Source of the DNA: Campylorhamphus procurvoides
Taxonomy: Eukaryota > Chordata > Aves > Passeriformes > Dendrocolaptidae
Assembly (NCBI GenBank): GCA_013396655.1
Contig: WBMV01003343.1
Coordinates: 1,518,186 to 1,582,185 of the forward strand
DNA length: 64,000 nucleotides
Reading direction: 5' to 3'
In this document: piece after piece, positions 26,901 to 40,439 of the stretch
Position numbering within the stretch: the stretch's first letter is position 1
Layout: every line of letters begins with the position of its first letter
Notes under the pieces: model-generated
Told to the model about the DNA's origin: nothing
Seen by the model: the letters and a program-made list of their open reading frames with translations, nothing else
Databases searched by the model: none
Program-made: the position numbers and the translations under genes

Positions 26901-28548
26901 ACAGTCCATCCTCTTTGTGAAGAAACTCCAGCTCCTGTCATCAAGGTGTTCATTAATTTGAAACCAGGAGCTCTGAGACAGTTTGGATTTCTTCATAAAC
27001 CTGACCTTATTGTGAACTATGAAACAACTGCATTATTTTAAATGGTTCCTTCTTGTCAAGTTGCTTCTCCCATTGCTCTGATATTCATGTTTTCATCAGT
27101 GTCCTTCATGTAAGGAGCCAAAATGTTTCTGCTAATTTAAACACGAACTGTGATCTCCCCTTTCCTTTCACATCTCCCAGGAAAACCAAAACCAAAGAAC
27201 AGCAAAACCTGCCTCCCTTTGCAAGTCATGCCAACTGCCAGCGAGAGAAGCTGTGACTTTTCCTGCTGTTTTCAGGCAGAGGCAGGGCAGCACAGTTCTT
27301 CCTGCCTGAAATCTCACAGTACTGGTGCAACTGAGGGCTCCAGCCATCCCATGCTGCCCACCGGTACCTGCTGCAGGGCTGGCTGGTGCACCTTAAGAGT
27401 GCATTTCCAGCGTGTCTGAACTGAATTTGCTTTCCCAGGGGGAACCAGTGACAAAATGTAAAATATACATAAGCCTAATCTTATTAAGAGTGGTTTCCTG
27501 AGTGCTGCCTGTTTCTGCTGGCATGCAGCTGATCTTCAGGCTGCCATCCTGTCTTTGTTGTTAACACATGCTCAGAGGTGTGGGTCTCCCACTAATGCAC
27601 TGGCACCAGCTGGCAGTGACTGCCTGTACCTCTGCCCCCCGCATAGGGCAGCAATTGCACACAGTATTTGCATTCAGAGCTTCACACCTAATAATACTTC
27701 AGCACCTCTTTAACCTCTTTATCCATTTTTACCCATTTGCAAGCCTCAGGCTCTCGACAAGTAGATGGTAAGTGGAGCTTGTAAATTAAAAACCTATGTG
27801 CTGCAGGCTTTTAGCATTAAAAGACCCCAAAGTTCCCCTAGTTCATACTGTCTGCCATTAACATCAACTCCACTGTCAGGAGGTAAATCTGGTGGTAATA
27901 TTTGCCTATTAAAAAGTCTATCACAAGCTTCAATTCACTGGCATTATCCCTTTCCAGTGTTAGAGAGCAAGTTCAGAGGATTGCAAATTTCTGAAAGTGT
28001 TCAGCTCAAGGAAGATAAATGTCCATTTTTAAATCAATATTTGGTGGCAGAGAACTAGAAAGGGTTTAAAAGAAAGAAGAAATTAAATTTGTTTGTCCTG
28101 GTATAAGTGAGTTGCTCTTAATGGGCTTTTCTGATAACACAGAAGAGGCAGTTGTGTCCAACCACAGCCCCAGGTGGTAAGAACAGTATTCTCATCTGGA
28201 CTCAGATATTGATCTGTTGGGTAGCCTGGGGCTTGCTGACATGTCTGACTCCTAGCTCTCTCAGCTGATGGCAGGTCCAGGAACCGTAATAAACCAAATG
28301 TATTTGAACAGCAAGGACAGTCATCCAAGTGGCCCATTTTTAAAACATGGATCAAAACCTTTTTTGTGCAGCTTCCTTATGGCTTATGTTTTCTCCAGGA
28401 GACTGTTTTCACTGTAAGTCTTAGCCAAATAAGTTCATGATCGTGAACAAACTGGTGATGCCATTCTCTTTCTCTTCTCAGTCATGTTTTTGAGGAAAAT
28501 GCAACAGCTTTGAATCCGAAAAAACTGAGGTCAGCTTGAATGCATGTT

Positions 28549-28647
28549 ATGAAAACATTTTGAACCTTTATGTTTTAAATGTTACATTTTCTAACCCATG
28601 AAAACATTTTTGAAGCTTTGGGCTTTAAATCTTATATTTTCAGACCT
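28549..28647. repeat. Diverged tandem duplication of a ~49-bp unit
   Basis: ATGAAAACATTTT begins a unit at 28549 and again at 28598. The two units align along their length (GAACCTTT/GAAGCTTT, TTTAAATGTTACATTTT/TTTAAATCTTATATTTT), with roughly three quarters of positions matching by eye. The spread of mismatches indicates an old local duplication. Confidence 0.7.
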
Positions 28648-31600
28648 GTTCCATGGGAATACTACATATCCTACAGGAATGTTGTAGAGAGTAGCTAGAG
28701 TATCACTGGGTCAGTCAGTCATTTTTACAGGGCATGAAGTTGGGCCATGTCCTGTTAGGGGACTTTGGAGATCTCAATTACCATGACAGTACAAAATGCT
28801 ATTGAAATATGTGCCAAGGCAGGGTGGGCTGATTCAAAGGCACAGGGTAGAGCATTTCTGAAGCACCAAAGTTATGCTTGGTGCTTAAGGGCAGAAAAAA
28901 AGCACAGAACAAAATCCAGTTAAAATAAATAAGATCAACTTTCTTATGAAAGAGAAAGTGATATTTAGTACTTCTCCCTCAAGGCTTATAAACAGCTGCC
29001 ACTCAGGCAGAATAAATAATATGACTTTCCATGATTTCAGGAATTGGAAGACAAACCTTTCCAAGTGTTGTTTTTCCTTCTAGGTACCATGACTTCTCAG
29101 TGTGGTGGCTCCACTGAATAAGGAGGCTGTCGGCCCTTTTCAAGATGTGTTACAAGTTGCAGAAGAAGAATCTGCCAAGGATAGAAAGGCATAAGAATAT
29201 ATTAGATAGATAGAGATACACATGTGCAAATCATGAAGGATCAATTTATGAATATGTTGTGCTGTTATTAAAGCCTCCTCAGACATTAATGGCATCCCAC
29301 ACTAAAACCAGGTTGATTTTATCTTTGTTGTCAGGGGTCAGATTCAGTTACTGGACAAATTCAGAGGCTTGAAAAACCATTCAGGTCTTTGCTAAAGACT
29401 GTTTTTTCTCAGTAAATTCACAAATGCACTGGAACCTGCCAGAAGTCTGTAGCTGTGGTAGATGTGCGTGCCTCATGCTCCTCCTAAGTTGAGTATGGAA
29501 CCAGTAGTTCCTTCCTGCTCTCACCTGCCCCTTGGTTTTTCTGCTCTCTAACTGCTGCAGCCTTCCTGAAATCTGGAGCAAACCCCATGCACATCCAGGC
29601 TGGGAATATGAGTGCCTTGACACTGGTCAACGTCAGGGAGGCACAGAGGCAGCTCAGCGTTATTCTTAACTATAGAGAAGCATTTTCTAGGGTCTTCTGC
29701 AGCTTTTAAGGTTTGTGTGAGATCAAGGAGGGGAGATAACAAAGCTTATGTTTTTGGTGGCCAACCTGTTTATGTGTGTGAAGAGACGTCACAGCAGGGA
29801 TGGCTGGCAGCACTGTGATGCTCATGTTATCACTCAGGCCTCCAAATTCTGACTGCAGATTCGTTCCCTCTCTGTCACAGAGAGACACAAGCACAGAAAA
29901 GCAGAAAACAGCTAATTAACTTTCTCAGTTGGCCAGGGAACCAAACTGATATGTTTCAGAGAGATTCACAGCCTTCAGGCAGAGACTGTGGGTGAAAGGG
30001 ATAAAAAGTGGTGACGTAAGGTTTTCCATGAGAAAACTAACTTGCTAGGATACTGTGTCAAGTTGATAATGAGAATTGCCATTGCAGCATTCAGCTGAAT
30101 CACTTCCCAATAAGCTCTAGAGCAAGCAAGCAGAAAGAAGCTGAGTCTCCATTTTCTCTTCCGAGAGATGTAGCCTGGGTTTCTTCCTCATTCATGGACT
30201 AGAGGATGGTGGGAGTGAATTTAGTGGATTTTTCAGCTTTCTGCATCTTTCCGTCTACTCTACAATAGATTGACTGAGCTTTGGTTATATGGATGTTTAG
30301 AGTGGTTTGAGCTTTTTCCTGCAAATCCTGCATTTGTGTAGGAGCCAGATTACTTGTACATGGGAAATATAAGTCCTTACAGAGTTATCCTTTATCTTAC
30401 AATCCAAACCAGCCATCATCATTTCAGCAATCTGAGAACACACATTGAAACTTAGGTGACAAGTCATAACCTGGACAGCATGAATAATGAATCAATGAAG
30501 TCTGGAGAAAATCTGATGATGAATATTTTGTTGGCCTTCCCAGCAAGGAGAAACTAAACATCGACAGAGATTACATCAGATTACTACAAATTCCTCCATA
30601 AATATAGGTCTGTGAACAACTCATGAACAAGAAGAGAAGTGAGTAATCAATCCTTATTTGCAGGGAAACATCTCACCTTATTCTTGCAAACTAAGCAAAT
30701 TAAATCCAGGAATTATGAAGAGATTAAGAGAAATATTTCAGATTAGAATTATACATCTAAATTATACTTTACATAAAAAATTACTGAAGTTGAATATTTT
30801 TCTTTCATTTCACTGCTATAGAAAGTTTTACCAGGAGCTTTCCATTACCTGCACTTTGTATTGGCAGCCAGCAGAGAGTCTCTGTAACAAACTTTCAAGA
30901 TATTCCTCAAAATCTGTTCATTTAAAAAAAAAAGCTGAAAATTTATTTATAAATGTGAATTACCAAGGCCTGAGTTCTATGGTGGTATTAAAAAAGAAAA
31001 AAAATAGTAATAATAATAGGCAATTTGATGCACTCTTGTTTCAGCTGACTTTACATAATATCCCTTATTATCTTTGAACATTCAAATTTCACTGACCCTT
31101 GTTTATCTTAATTCCCAATCATTACAGGAGTGGAGCCTAGCTCAGGGGTGAGAGCCTGTTAACTCAGTGAGCTTCTTTCTGCTGGCTTAAGTCACACCTG
31201 AGACATTGCTATAGTATAGTTTGCCTTTCCTACCTGATGCAGGCTTTCTGCATGCTAAAGTTTTCTGGGGCACACTCCTTAGAAACCAAGAGTTTTAGAG
31301 ACAAAGAGCTCTCTGCTGGGCATATCTGAAACTGCTAGGCCATGAAATAAAATAACTGGGACTTCTTATTCACACTTTGCTAGAAGTTGTCATGCTGTTT
31401 AAACAAAAACTCATAATTTGCCCCAGGCCTGGAAGACTGCGTTTCTACTGATGTCTACATGTTTTGTTTGTTTAAGAAGGGTCCTAAACATAGCTGATTT
31501 TGATAAATTAAAAAATACTAAATTTTAAACATGGGAAGTTATGTCTCTAATAGCTGACTATTTTTAAGCACCTCAAATAACATGCTAGCAGGTCTCTTAG

Positions 31601-33750
31601 TCTTGGTAAACTCTTACTCATTATTCTTCTGATGTGTGCAAATTCCAAGATAAAATTGTAAACTCAGTAACTGGCATGTACAAAGGCCTGCATTTCTTAA
31701 CTCAATATGAAGGGAAGATTATCTCAGAATGGCATGTCATCTCAAAACTGGATTTTTATACAGTTTGAGAATTAAAACTGTATTAGATTATCTCACATTC
31801 GACTAGCACATTGTCACAGAATCCATTTTAAACATTCAGAAGTGTCATTATCACTGTTATTATTGCTCATTACCTAGACTAATAGGAGCTCCAAGATCCT
31901 GCCAATGTTATAGAGCCAGTACAAAAGGAACTTTACAGCTATCATTTGCCTATACAGTTCAAAACCTTCAAAATATTTCAAAACCATCTTTAAAAAAGAC
32001 AGAGCATTTTCTTCAAATTCTGCTCAGAGGGGTTTTTGCTTTGTTTAAAAAGAGCAAAGAACCTTATTTTAGATTTGCAATCAGACCAAGACTGAAAACA
32101 AATGCAGCCATATAACCTGCTGTGAGACAGAAAGTATAAGAAATTATTTTCTGAACAGTGTTGCAACAGAAAACAATTTTTGAGCGGGTAAAGAGGAACC
32201 TTCTCATTAAATAACAGGACTAAAATCTGATCCATCAGAGCTTGCCTGCCTTTCTTCACTTTTATACAGTTTGTCTCAGCTTTAGTCTTGGCAAAACACC
32301 TGTATTTGGTGTGGAGTTGTTACCTTTCAGGCAGCCCATAGCTGCAAGAAGATTTGGGAAGGTGGGCATACATGTGGTAAAATAAAATATTACACACTTC
32401 TGTGTGCTATAGATGAAGAGACAAACAGATCCAGTATCAGTGAGTAGATTTTGCTTGAATGCATCCTAGCTGAGTTGCAGGTTTGGTTGTGGAGTGACTC
32501 TCAATGGATGGCTATGTCTAAACAGAAAACAGCCAAAACCCAACTTGGCACTGGCAAAACAAATCCACTTCTTCAGCTGCCATGACCTACAGGAGGGTGC
32601 ATCTGCCTGCCAGCTGCAGTTTCCCTGAGTGCTGTGAAACCATCAGTCTAGCTAAGATTGACACAAGGCTTCAGTCAGACACTTCCTATGCCTGAGGGGA
32701 CAACTTACTGATTCTGACTGCTGAATTTAAGAGCCCTCTACTCTCAGCCTTCTCCTTAAATAGCTATCAATAGACAATGATCAAGCCACATCCTAATGTT
32801 CTCTTTGACAACTAAACTCTCGGAAGATGATTTCTTCAGCATTCATATTATCCTTCTTTTTGTTTGTTTTTAAAAGCCCTTTGCATCTTTTCATTGTCCT
32901 TTCAGCATCAGACACTAGAACTAGAAACAAATGGCTGGGATATCCACAGCAGTCCTGCACAGAAAGGCAAATCTCAGACTCCACAACTAAGGTGAGCATC
33001 CTCCTAGGTATTTACCCAAAGCCAATGTTGTTTCCTGCTTGCCATTATCTTTTAGGGACCTTCCCTCCCCTTGGTCCTCCTCCACAACATCTCATACTTT
33101 TCAAGTGAGAGTTCCTAATGAATGGGCAGTTTTCAAGCTTACCTGATGTCTGAGTAGGAGGCAACATGGCAAATATTAATCGGGACTGTAATCTTGGCCA
33201 TATAAGACACCAGAGAATAAAGAACAAAGTCATAGTGAGCAAATTGCCTGGAAGAAAAAGATGCTGCCATTGACTACAAGAAGACACCGACTGTGTTAAC
33301 ATGCTGGACTTTTATTAGTTTATTTAGGGTTTCGTGTGAATTTCTTCCATGCATGAAAATATTTTCAACCACGCAAGAAAAAAGAGGTCAAATTCACTCT
33401 CTTTCAGAGCAAGACAGATGCCCACCTAATGTGAATGGAGTCCTGCTCAGAAAAAAACTGAAGAGCAGAGACTGGACAGTATGACCAGGGACAATCACTG
33501 TGATCCTTTTAGCAGCATCTTGAAACACTCAGCTTTCTCTTTCAAGGAATGATGAAATTTAAAGCATGTGAGATGAAACATCTGTGAGTATGGAAAGGTT
33601 TAACTGGGGACACGGACTGCTTTGTCAGAGCAAGATGCAAAACATGCATTACACAGAAACAGGGCGAGGGAGGCATGAGGCTCCTGGAGCAGCATGGTGA
33701 TAGTGGTTGTGCAGAAAAATCAAGACAGTGTACAAATTAAAAGTTGTGGT

Positions 33751-33796
33751 GTTGGGGGGTTTTTTGTTGTTTTTTGTTGTTGTTGTTAGGTTTTTT
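33751..33796. repeat. G/T-rich simple repeat, (TTG)n-like
   Basis: A run of G6 followed by T runs and repeated TTG triplets, ending in TTTTTT. It looks like a decayed microsatellite or an old poly(T)-like tract. Confidence 0.8.
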
Positions 33797-34298
33797 AATT
33801 AAGCACCTTGTTTCCAACTGCACCATCTGTGATATCATGTTTTTTGGTCTTTATTAGGTACTCTCAGAAAAAGGATAATTATGCATTTAGTAACAAGACA
33901 GTACTTTTAATATTTCCTGTAATATGTTTCTAAAGTCTTATCCATATGTTTTCAGAAGATTGTCTCATAGATAATCAGTGGGAAGCCAGGAACATGATAA
34001 TAAACATGTGTGGTAGCAAAGCTGAGAACGAAAATGAATGATGCTCTCCCTCCCCAGACCTTTTTCCTGTACTCCCTCTAAGACAAGTAAGTGGTAACGT
34101 TTTCGTTCCCAGTATTTGATCACTGGAGCAAAGAAAGCAGACTCCACCATGAGCTAAATGGGCAGAATAGAGACATACTAATACGAAACAACATCAAAGA
34201 GGAGAATAAACAATTTCCCTCCTTAAAATCACAGTTTTAGGATAGCAGCAGCTTCAAATGAGAAACAGGTTGTGTGAGCTGCCTGTCACACTACGTTG

Positions 34299-34315
34299 CA
34301 TTACATTACATTACA
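34299..34315. repeat. (CATTA)n pentanucleotide microsatellite
   Basis: CATTA is repeated three times with a partial fourth unit, without interruption. It is a short locus that could be length-variable. Confidence 0.75.
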
Positions 34316-35169
34316 CTGAGAACAACACAGCAACTCACTCTAAAAGCTGCAGAGACCAGTTTGAGAGCTGGTACCACAATGACAGGAAAAAATCTGCCCT
34401 AAATCTAGGAAGAGTTTTTGACAATTATCTGTTCAGAAATACTTCAAGCACAACAAGAACAGCATCTAACACACAGCTTGTAAAATGCCATGATTTATTA
34501 AAGTGAGGACATTTTGAGAGCTGGGAGGTATAAAACTGAGCCCCTGGGAAAAAGAAACAACCAAGAAATGAAAGAGTCAGAGAACGCTGCTGTGAAAGGT
34601 AAACCATGTAAAAGAAGCTAAAGATGGAAAAGTCTTACTAGGTCATGTAAGTCACTGCCCTTACAAATGCACGAGAGACAGAGAACAACAAAAGCATTTT
34701 GGTCTTGAACATCATACACTGGCTGAGGTTGCAGCAATAAATTACAGAGAAAAGAGGCAGCCACCTCCAGGGAGGGTCTCTGCTGTGACCTCAGAGGAAC
34801 CAGCAACACAGGGCTTTGCTTAATCTTGACACCTGCCTATTATGTCTCTCTTGGAAAGAGAGAAGTATCTTTGAAACAGTCATAAATATCTGCCCTAAAG
34901 CTATTCCTTTTCCATTGCTGATAACTAAAAGAGAGTGAACAAGTCCATGTGTGAGAGGACATGAGGTCAGCAAGGGGGAGATGGGACAGAATTTGGTGAT
35001 GGATTGGATCCTTCTGGCCCAGTTATGTTTTCAATTATTCGTAGGAATAGGTCAGTGACAGCAGTGCAAGCTGCTGTGCTCAGAAGTAACAGAACCCAGA
35101 AATGAGCAAAAGCAAACAGAAGAGAAATTGGAGAAATAGGAGAAAAGAGAAATGACAAGGACAGGAGAA

Positions 35170-35740
35170 ACCTAGCTGAATTTATGCTAAGTCAAGCAAT
35201 ATTGGGAAATAAGAATGGCTTTCTCAAATGCCTTGTAGGGGAAAGGAAAGTTGGCCAGAAAGTAGTTTCATTAATAAATGAGGGGAAAGTGAAAAAACAG
35301 TATTTCTTCTAAGGCCAAATTACCCCCTTACTATTTTTTTCCTGAATAAAATAGAAAAAAGGATGTAGCAATTGGGAAATAACAAAAATGTTATCCAAAT
35401 AGCCATTAAGGTAATGGGGGTTACAGGAACAGTTGAAAATTTTGAATATCCATCGTACAGATCAGCTGGTCTGGTTTCCCTCACCCTCAGGTGATGAGGG
35501 AATTAGCCAGTTAATTTACAGAACCATTGGCAATTATTTTTGAAAGTCATGGAGAACTATGGAAGTCCCAAAGGTTGGAAATAAAGCAAATATAGTATTG
35601 ATTTACACAGAAGGAAGAATGATCTTGGCAATTACTGCCCAGCACTTTTATCTTCAATCTCCAGTAAAATAATCGACCAAGCAGTACAAAAAGAGCTATT
35701 AGAAAACTTCAAGAGGGCATTGGAAACATGAGCAACAAGT
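35170..35740 (+). mobile_element. Ancient CR1 LINE fragment (RT N-terminal region)
   Basis: The DNA from about 35475 to 35700 keeps the order of the amniote CR1 region upstream of the RT core. ATGAGGGAATTAGCC and CCATTGGCAATTATTTTTGA lead into a GGAGAACTATGGAAGTCCCA block, followed by the expected TGGxxxxAAGCAAATATAGT segment, GGCAATTACTGCCCAGC (the N-Y-R-P region) and AGTAAAATAATCGACCAAG. Matching is patchy and no long frame remains. From 35170 to 35470 the similarity is weaker and the left boundary is a guess. It probably belongs to the same insertion as the piece at 36300-36570. Confidence 0.7.
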
Positions 35741-36299
35741 GACATGGGATAAAGAAAGAATCCATTCTAGAGGGAGTTATTGATGTTTTATACATAGAAG
35801 ACTAGAACCAAAAGGTAAGGGATAAAAGTAATTAAATTGAAACAGAAGACCTCCCTTCAGCAGCACTTAAGCACATGCTTAAATCTTTCCAAGTCAGTTT
35901 TGAGCAACCACTGGATGAAAGAAGGTGCTTGTTTGCATTCTTGAAGTTCAGCAACAAGCATAAACAATTTGCTTAATAAAGACCTACAGAAAGAGCAATA
36001 GCAGAAGGGAGACTGATAAGGAGACCTACACTAAACTGCAGCAGAGAGAGTGATGAAGTAGCAGGAGCAAAATGTTCACAGGGTTTCTTCCAGTTTTGAC
36101 TCTGAGTAATACCATCATTAGGGATGCAAAAGATGTTGCGAAGTGCACACTCAGAAACAGAAGAGAAAGGGCAAAAGCACAGCAATACATATGTATCTAC
36201 AGAATTGCAAGTGAGAAGGAACTAAAGGAAGCAAAACCTGCACTGACCCCTACTAACACAACCCAAAGCAGTGTCATCCAGGAAGAAGAAACACAAAAT

Positions 36300-36570
36300 A
36301 AATAATGTCAGGCACTTAGGAAGAATAAAACTGGACAGCGAGTTGTTCTCTGCTTGTATATTATGGATAAGAAACACCATAAACCCAGTAGATCATGGTG
36401 AAGAGGGGTGATGAGTGCAGTGCTGAGACAGGGGGACCCACGCTGAGAACCCTCATTAGGTACCAGACAACCTGATTAGAAACACCAGAGAGGGTTCAAA
36501 GAACAAAAGACAGAAATGGTTAAGGTGTCAAGGTACAGCATTTGAGGAGAGACTATGACATTAAAGTTTC
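36300..36570 (+). mobile_element. Ancient CR1 LINE fragment (RT C-terminal region), probable continuation
   Basis: CACTTAGGAAGAATAAAACT near 36311 matches the LHLGRNN segment. The stretch at about 36489-36560 (GAGAGGGTTCAAAGAACAAA, then AGAAATGGTTAAGGTGTCAAGG and GAGGAGAGACTATG) matches the ERVQRRATKMVKGL to YEERL segment at nucleotide level. It lies downstream of, and in the same orientation as, the fragment at 35170-35740. The intervening DNA may be diverged CR1 or a later insertion. Confidence 0.5.
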
Positions 36571-39500
36571 ATTATACAGCTTGGCTGTGTTATGATAAGA
36601 CTTTGTGCCATCCACTGCATGTCCTATGCAGAGAAAATTGCAGAATGATGTCTGAGGGCTGGTCACATACAATCATTTTTTCTGGTGTGTTTCTCCATTG
36701 CTGGCACAGAGACAAAATTTACAAATTTACTACAGCCCACATACCTCCACAAAAAATGGAAAAGGCAAGGAGTGAGATTCTGTGTGTTTCTTGCAAAAGG
36801 AAAGATCAGACTGCACAGCTTAGAGAAAAGGGGAGTGACACAGATTTAAGCCACACATTCATGCTTCTTAATCTGAACAACTCCAACTTTTATATACACA
36901 AGACAGATCTACCTTTTAGGTTGCTCCATGGACAATATAATCTCCACAGCCCTGCTGGAGACAGATGTTAACTGCACATTGGACATGCCAGAGGTCAGGG
37001 TTCAGGTCCCTCAAGAATACTAAGCACAATTTCTGCAATTGTTTTCTTACTTTACTTTGTCTTTCTGATGGTAGTAGAATCTTTTCCCCCTAAATTATTT
37101 CCTTTATTTCTTGCCATCTTTCACTCAGATCATCCCAATTATTTATCATTACTCCTTGTTATTTGCAATGCTTAACATCTCTGAAGAATGCATACTCCAG
37201 CCTTGAAAAAGAGAGATAGTAATTTTGCCAGTTTATTGAAGATAATTACAGGTATAAATATAATGGTGAAAAAATAGTGTCAGAATAACACAGAAATGGG
37301 GGCGTATATATGGTTGGAAAAATCTGATTTATTAAATACTGATATAACTGCTTAGCAGAGGATCATGGAGGTGGTCAGCTATTGATTTAAATTAAACACA
37401 GGCCAGAGTTGATAAAAATCTTAATAATCATTAATGACCTCATGCTGTCAGCTCAACTGTGATTATTAGCAGGTAACTGTCTAAAAGAGTTGTGGACTCA
37501 CAATCGGGCTGCCTGATTGCCGATAACTAGGCAGGTCAAGACAGGTATGAAATATCCTTTTGATGGCTAAGCATCAGCTCCCAATTCAAGACTGAGACAT
37601 GCCTGAATGATGTGGAGAACAAGCAGTCTGGCTGCATTCACTCTCTGGCAATTCCCTTTGGAAGAGGATTTACCAAGGAGACTACAAAAGACACAAAAGC
37701 ACCTCCTTTCATCTGCCGGCTGCTGCATGGCCATATCCTGACACAGAGCTGGAAAGCAGATGTGCTTCTTTAGGGTCCTCTGTCCTTATCACAACTGCCA
37801 GCCCCAATCCAGTCTTTCAGGAGTAATATCAATCCCCCAGCTTTTCTAAATATCTAACTGCATCTTCCCATGTAATAATTAAAGCCACCACAGCGATGCA
37901 CAGCTATGGCTGCTGTAGGATTTCGTTTCCAAGATCTCATCTTCATTTTCTCAGAAATATCTGCCTCTTGAGCCAAAACTTCCCAAGATTGCTCTATGCC
38001 TGAGGGAGAATTTTGTTTTGTCTTTTGAAAGCTTGATCAAATGCTGTACAGCCAGGGGTTTAGAGCAGGGAGACGAAAGGAAAAGGATGTGGCTTTTTTA
38101 TAGCAAAAATAGTTGCGACTTTATTTGAGCTTTCTTTACAGTTTCAGCCACAAAGAGATCAAGTGAAAAATGTTTGACAGGATGGTAGCTTTTACAGAAG
38201 ATATTATGAGGTTTTGAAAGTCATATTTAGTGACGCAGGGAATTTTGTGCACACATTCTCCTCTCTCAGCTCCAGAACCTCTAATAATACCACTGCCAAA
38301 CAGCATTCTCAGAGAGGGCTGCTTGCTGTCTCAATCTTTCTGACTTTGATTTTTTTAATTTTGAAATGCTTCATTTTAGATTCCGAAAGCTTTTGTGAGT
38401 TAAAGCAATGCTCGAATAACCTATCTGCATTCAAAACAAAGGAGTGAAAATGGGAAGAAATCCAAAAAGGCCATCTCACAAAATATATTCAAATCCTCCA
38501 GCACTTTTAAGGTAACACTATCCCAGTGAGTTAGCTATTTACTTCTTACACTTTTTGGCTTAATCTTTGCCTAGCTGAAACACAAGCTTGTGATCAGTTA
38601 CAGTTCTGGCCTTTTAGGGAAAAAAAAAACTAAAAATCAGGCAATGGTTAATAAAAGCAAGCAATAGGTTATTTTCCATCAACTCAGCTGCAAAATTTCT
38701 TCAGTGAAAAATGCCTGACACAGCAGCCATCACATTTCTAAGGACCCTCCAAAGATTTACAGCAATTTATTCTAAAAAAAAAAATTAAAATGAAATCTGA
38801 TTTTGGGGGCAAAGAGATGGGGAAAGTATTGCCTGGAGGATTAAAAGAAAAAAATCCCACTAAAAGTCTGGGTAATAAAGTCGGAACCTTTCAGCTTTGG
38901 CCATTCACTGGTGGCATTTTTCAAATACACATATATTTTAATATATTAATATTTCTACTGGTCTGTGAGGTATTACTGACTCCACCAGTCTGCATTCCTG
39001 AGGAAGCAGTCTCAGGTGGCAGTGACAGGCTTGAGCAGCTACACAAGGAAACCTTCCAACCCACCAAGGTGAATTAGAACCCCAGCAGCACTGTGTTTAA
39101 TATCCCCCTTGGAAGAGTGCAATTCTGTTGGCACTATAACACTCAGGAACACCTTCAGAGTCCTAGGCTGGAAATCCCTAGCCTGTCCTATTTCTCAATG
39201 CCTTTCTGAGCTGGCTGCTCCCTTCCCTCAGACATCCTGAGGCAAGCACGCCCGCTCCCCAAAATGGCTCACAGCTGACATCTGTACCTGCCATGCTTGC
39301 TCAGCCCCACAGTCTCTCATGCACAAACAAACCAGCGGCGTTGAAATTAAAGAAATTTCTAATTGCAGTCGATGAACAATTGTGATTTTGAATCCTTTTT
39401 ACATCTTCAGCAATTTTTTATTAGTGCCACTGTGAGGAATGTTTAAAAAAAGTATTTAATGGATTCTTTTGGGCTTCATTCTGATTTTAAGGCTGAGCTA

Positions 39501-39639
39501 AATGTTAAATCACTAAATGTTAAATCACAAAGGACTAAAAATATTTCCTATCAGAATTTCTTTAAATTCAGAATGGTGAATAACAATGAAATGTCTTTTT
39601 TACTGCTCATGCTGCATGGCAAATACCATGAGCAGTTTT
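36571..39639. other. Unique non-coding DNA with a homeodomain-motif-rich segment
   Basis: No gene is recognised. The part at 37210-37560 is dense in ATTA/TAAT words (for example AATAATCATTAATGACCTCA and GTGATTATTAGCAGGTAACT) and lacks repeat character, a composition often seen in conserved developmental enhancers. The 39330-39400 stretch also has AATTGCAG and GAACAATTGTG words resembling homeodomain and SOX sites. The 15-bp-period repeat at 39498-39528 lies at the right edge. Confidence 0.5.
39498..39528. repeat. Two tandem copies of a 15-bp unit
   Basis: CTAAATGTTAAATCAC occurs at 39498-39513 and, sharing its last C, at 39513-39528. It is a perfect short tandem duplication. Confidence 0.85.
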
Positions 39640-40137
39640 GTGTTCCCGGACACAAGGATGTTGACCAACAGAGTGAGCCAAGCAAAAGGCCACCAAGATA
39701 TTTGGGGTGGCAGCACTTGCTGTGTGAGATGAGGCTGAGAAAACAAGGCTTGTTCAGCCCAGGGAAGAGAAAAAAACCCAAACCCATAAAAATTGAAGGA
39801 CTTACCAGCAGCCTGCCAGTACTTACAAAGATATTACTGAGAAGATGAAACCAGGCTCTTCACTGAGATGTGTGACTATAGAAAAGGACAGTGGTCACAA
39901 AATGCAATAGGATGCGTCAGACAGGATATAAAGAAAAACCCTCCCACCGTGAGGACAGTCAGACTTTGAAGCAGATTACCCAAAAATGTTCTGCAGGCTC
40001 CATCCTTGGAGTTTCCCAGTGCCTGACTGGAGAAAGTCCAGAGAAGCCAGGTCTGAATTCAGCACTGGCTCTTCTTGAAGCGAGAGGAAGGATCTCTCTA
40101 GAGCTCTTCCCTCCAGACTGTGTGGTTCGGCAGTTCT
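39640..40137 (+). mobile_element. CR1 LINE 3' fragment, degenerate
   Basis: A GAGGCTGAGAAAACAAGGCTTG segment followed by TTCAGCCCAGGGAAGAG corresponds to the LRELGLFSLEKR region. CTTACCAGCAGCCTGCCAGTAC follows the DL-x-AAFQYL region. GTCAGACAGGATATAAAG and the remainder run into ATCTCTCTAGAGCTCTTCCCTCCAGACTG at about 40091-40121, a decayed form of the CR1 3' UTR words GATCTCC-AGAGGTCCCTTCCAACC. The octamer tail is lost. The long frame at 39459-39848 (129 codons) is a chimera of flanking DNA and this element, not a gene. Confidence 0.75.
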
Positions 40138-40439
40138 CCTCAGCACTACACACTACTAATTGATCAACACTGTGGCCACTGCATGTGGTGACTATCTACA
40201 GTGGTTATCTTGGTGGAGCAGAAGGACTGGAGGAGGCAGGGAAATCCACCGTTTTCTTTTGCTGCACATCTGGGTGTTTGAAAACACATTGCATTCAAGC
40301 TGTAGTGTAACACTATAGCCTACAGTGTTAATGCCCACACTTAGTGCATTCAAGCCCATCCTATAGATATCATGGATGTCTTCAGGTTCTGTTTCATAAA
40401 GCAGAAACATTCACACAAAGAAGCGGAAAACTTTCTGTT

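Larger units (their letters stand above)
23961..35169. other. Unique AT-rich non-coding DNA, no gene recognised
   Basis: An 11-kb block without a supported exon or transposon. The 139-codon frame at 30658-31077 is Lys/Leu/Asn-rich, contains homopolymer-driven Lys runs and has no recognisable domain. Small tandem and simple repeats at 28549, 33751 and 34299 are listed separately. Confidence 0.6.

Noticed and set aside
30658..31077. 139-codon + strand frame
   Set aside because: AT-driven Lys/Leu/Asn composition with homopolymer Lys runs and no domain.
39459..39848. 129-codon frame as a possible gene
   Set aside because: Its C-terminal part is a translated CR1 fragment and its N-terminal part is flanking AT-rich DNA with a 15-bp repeat.
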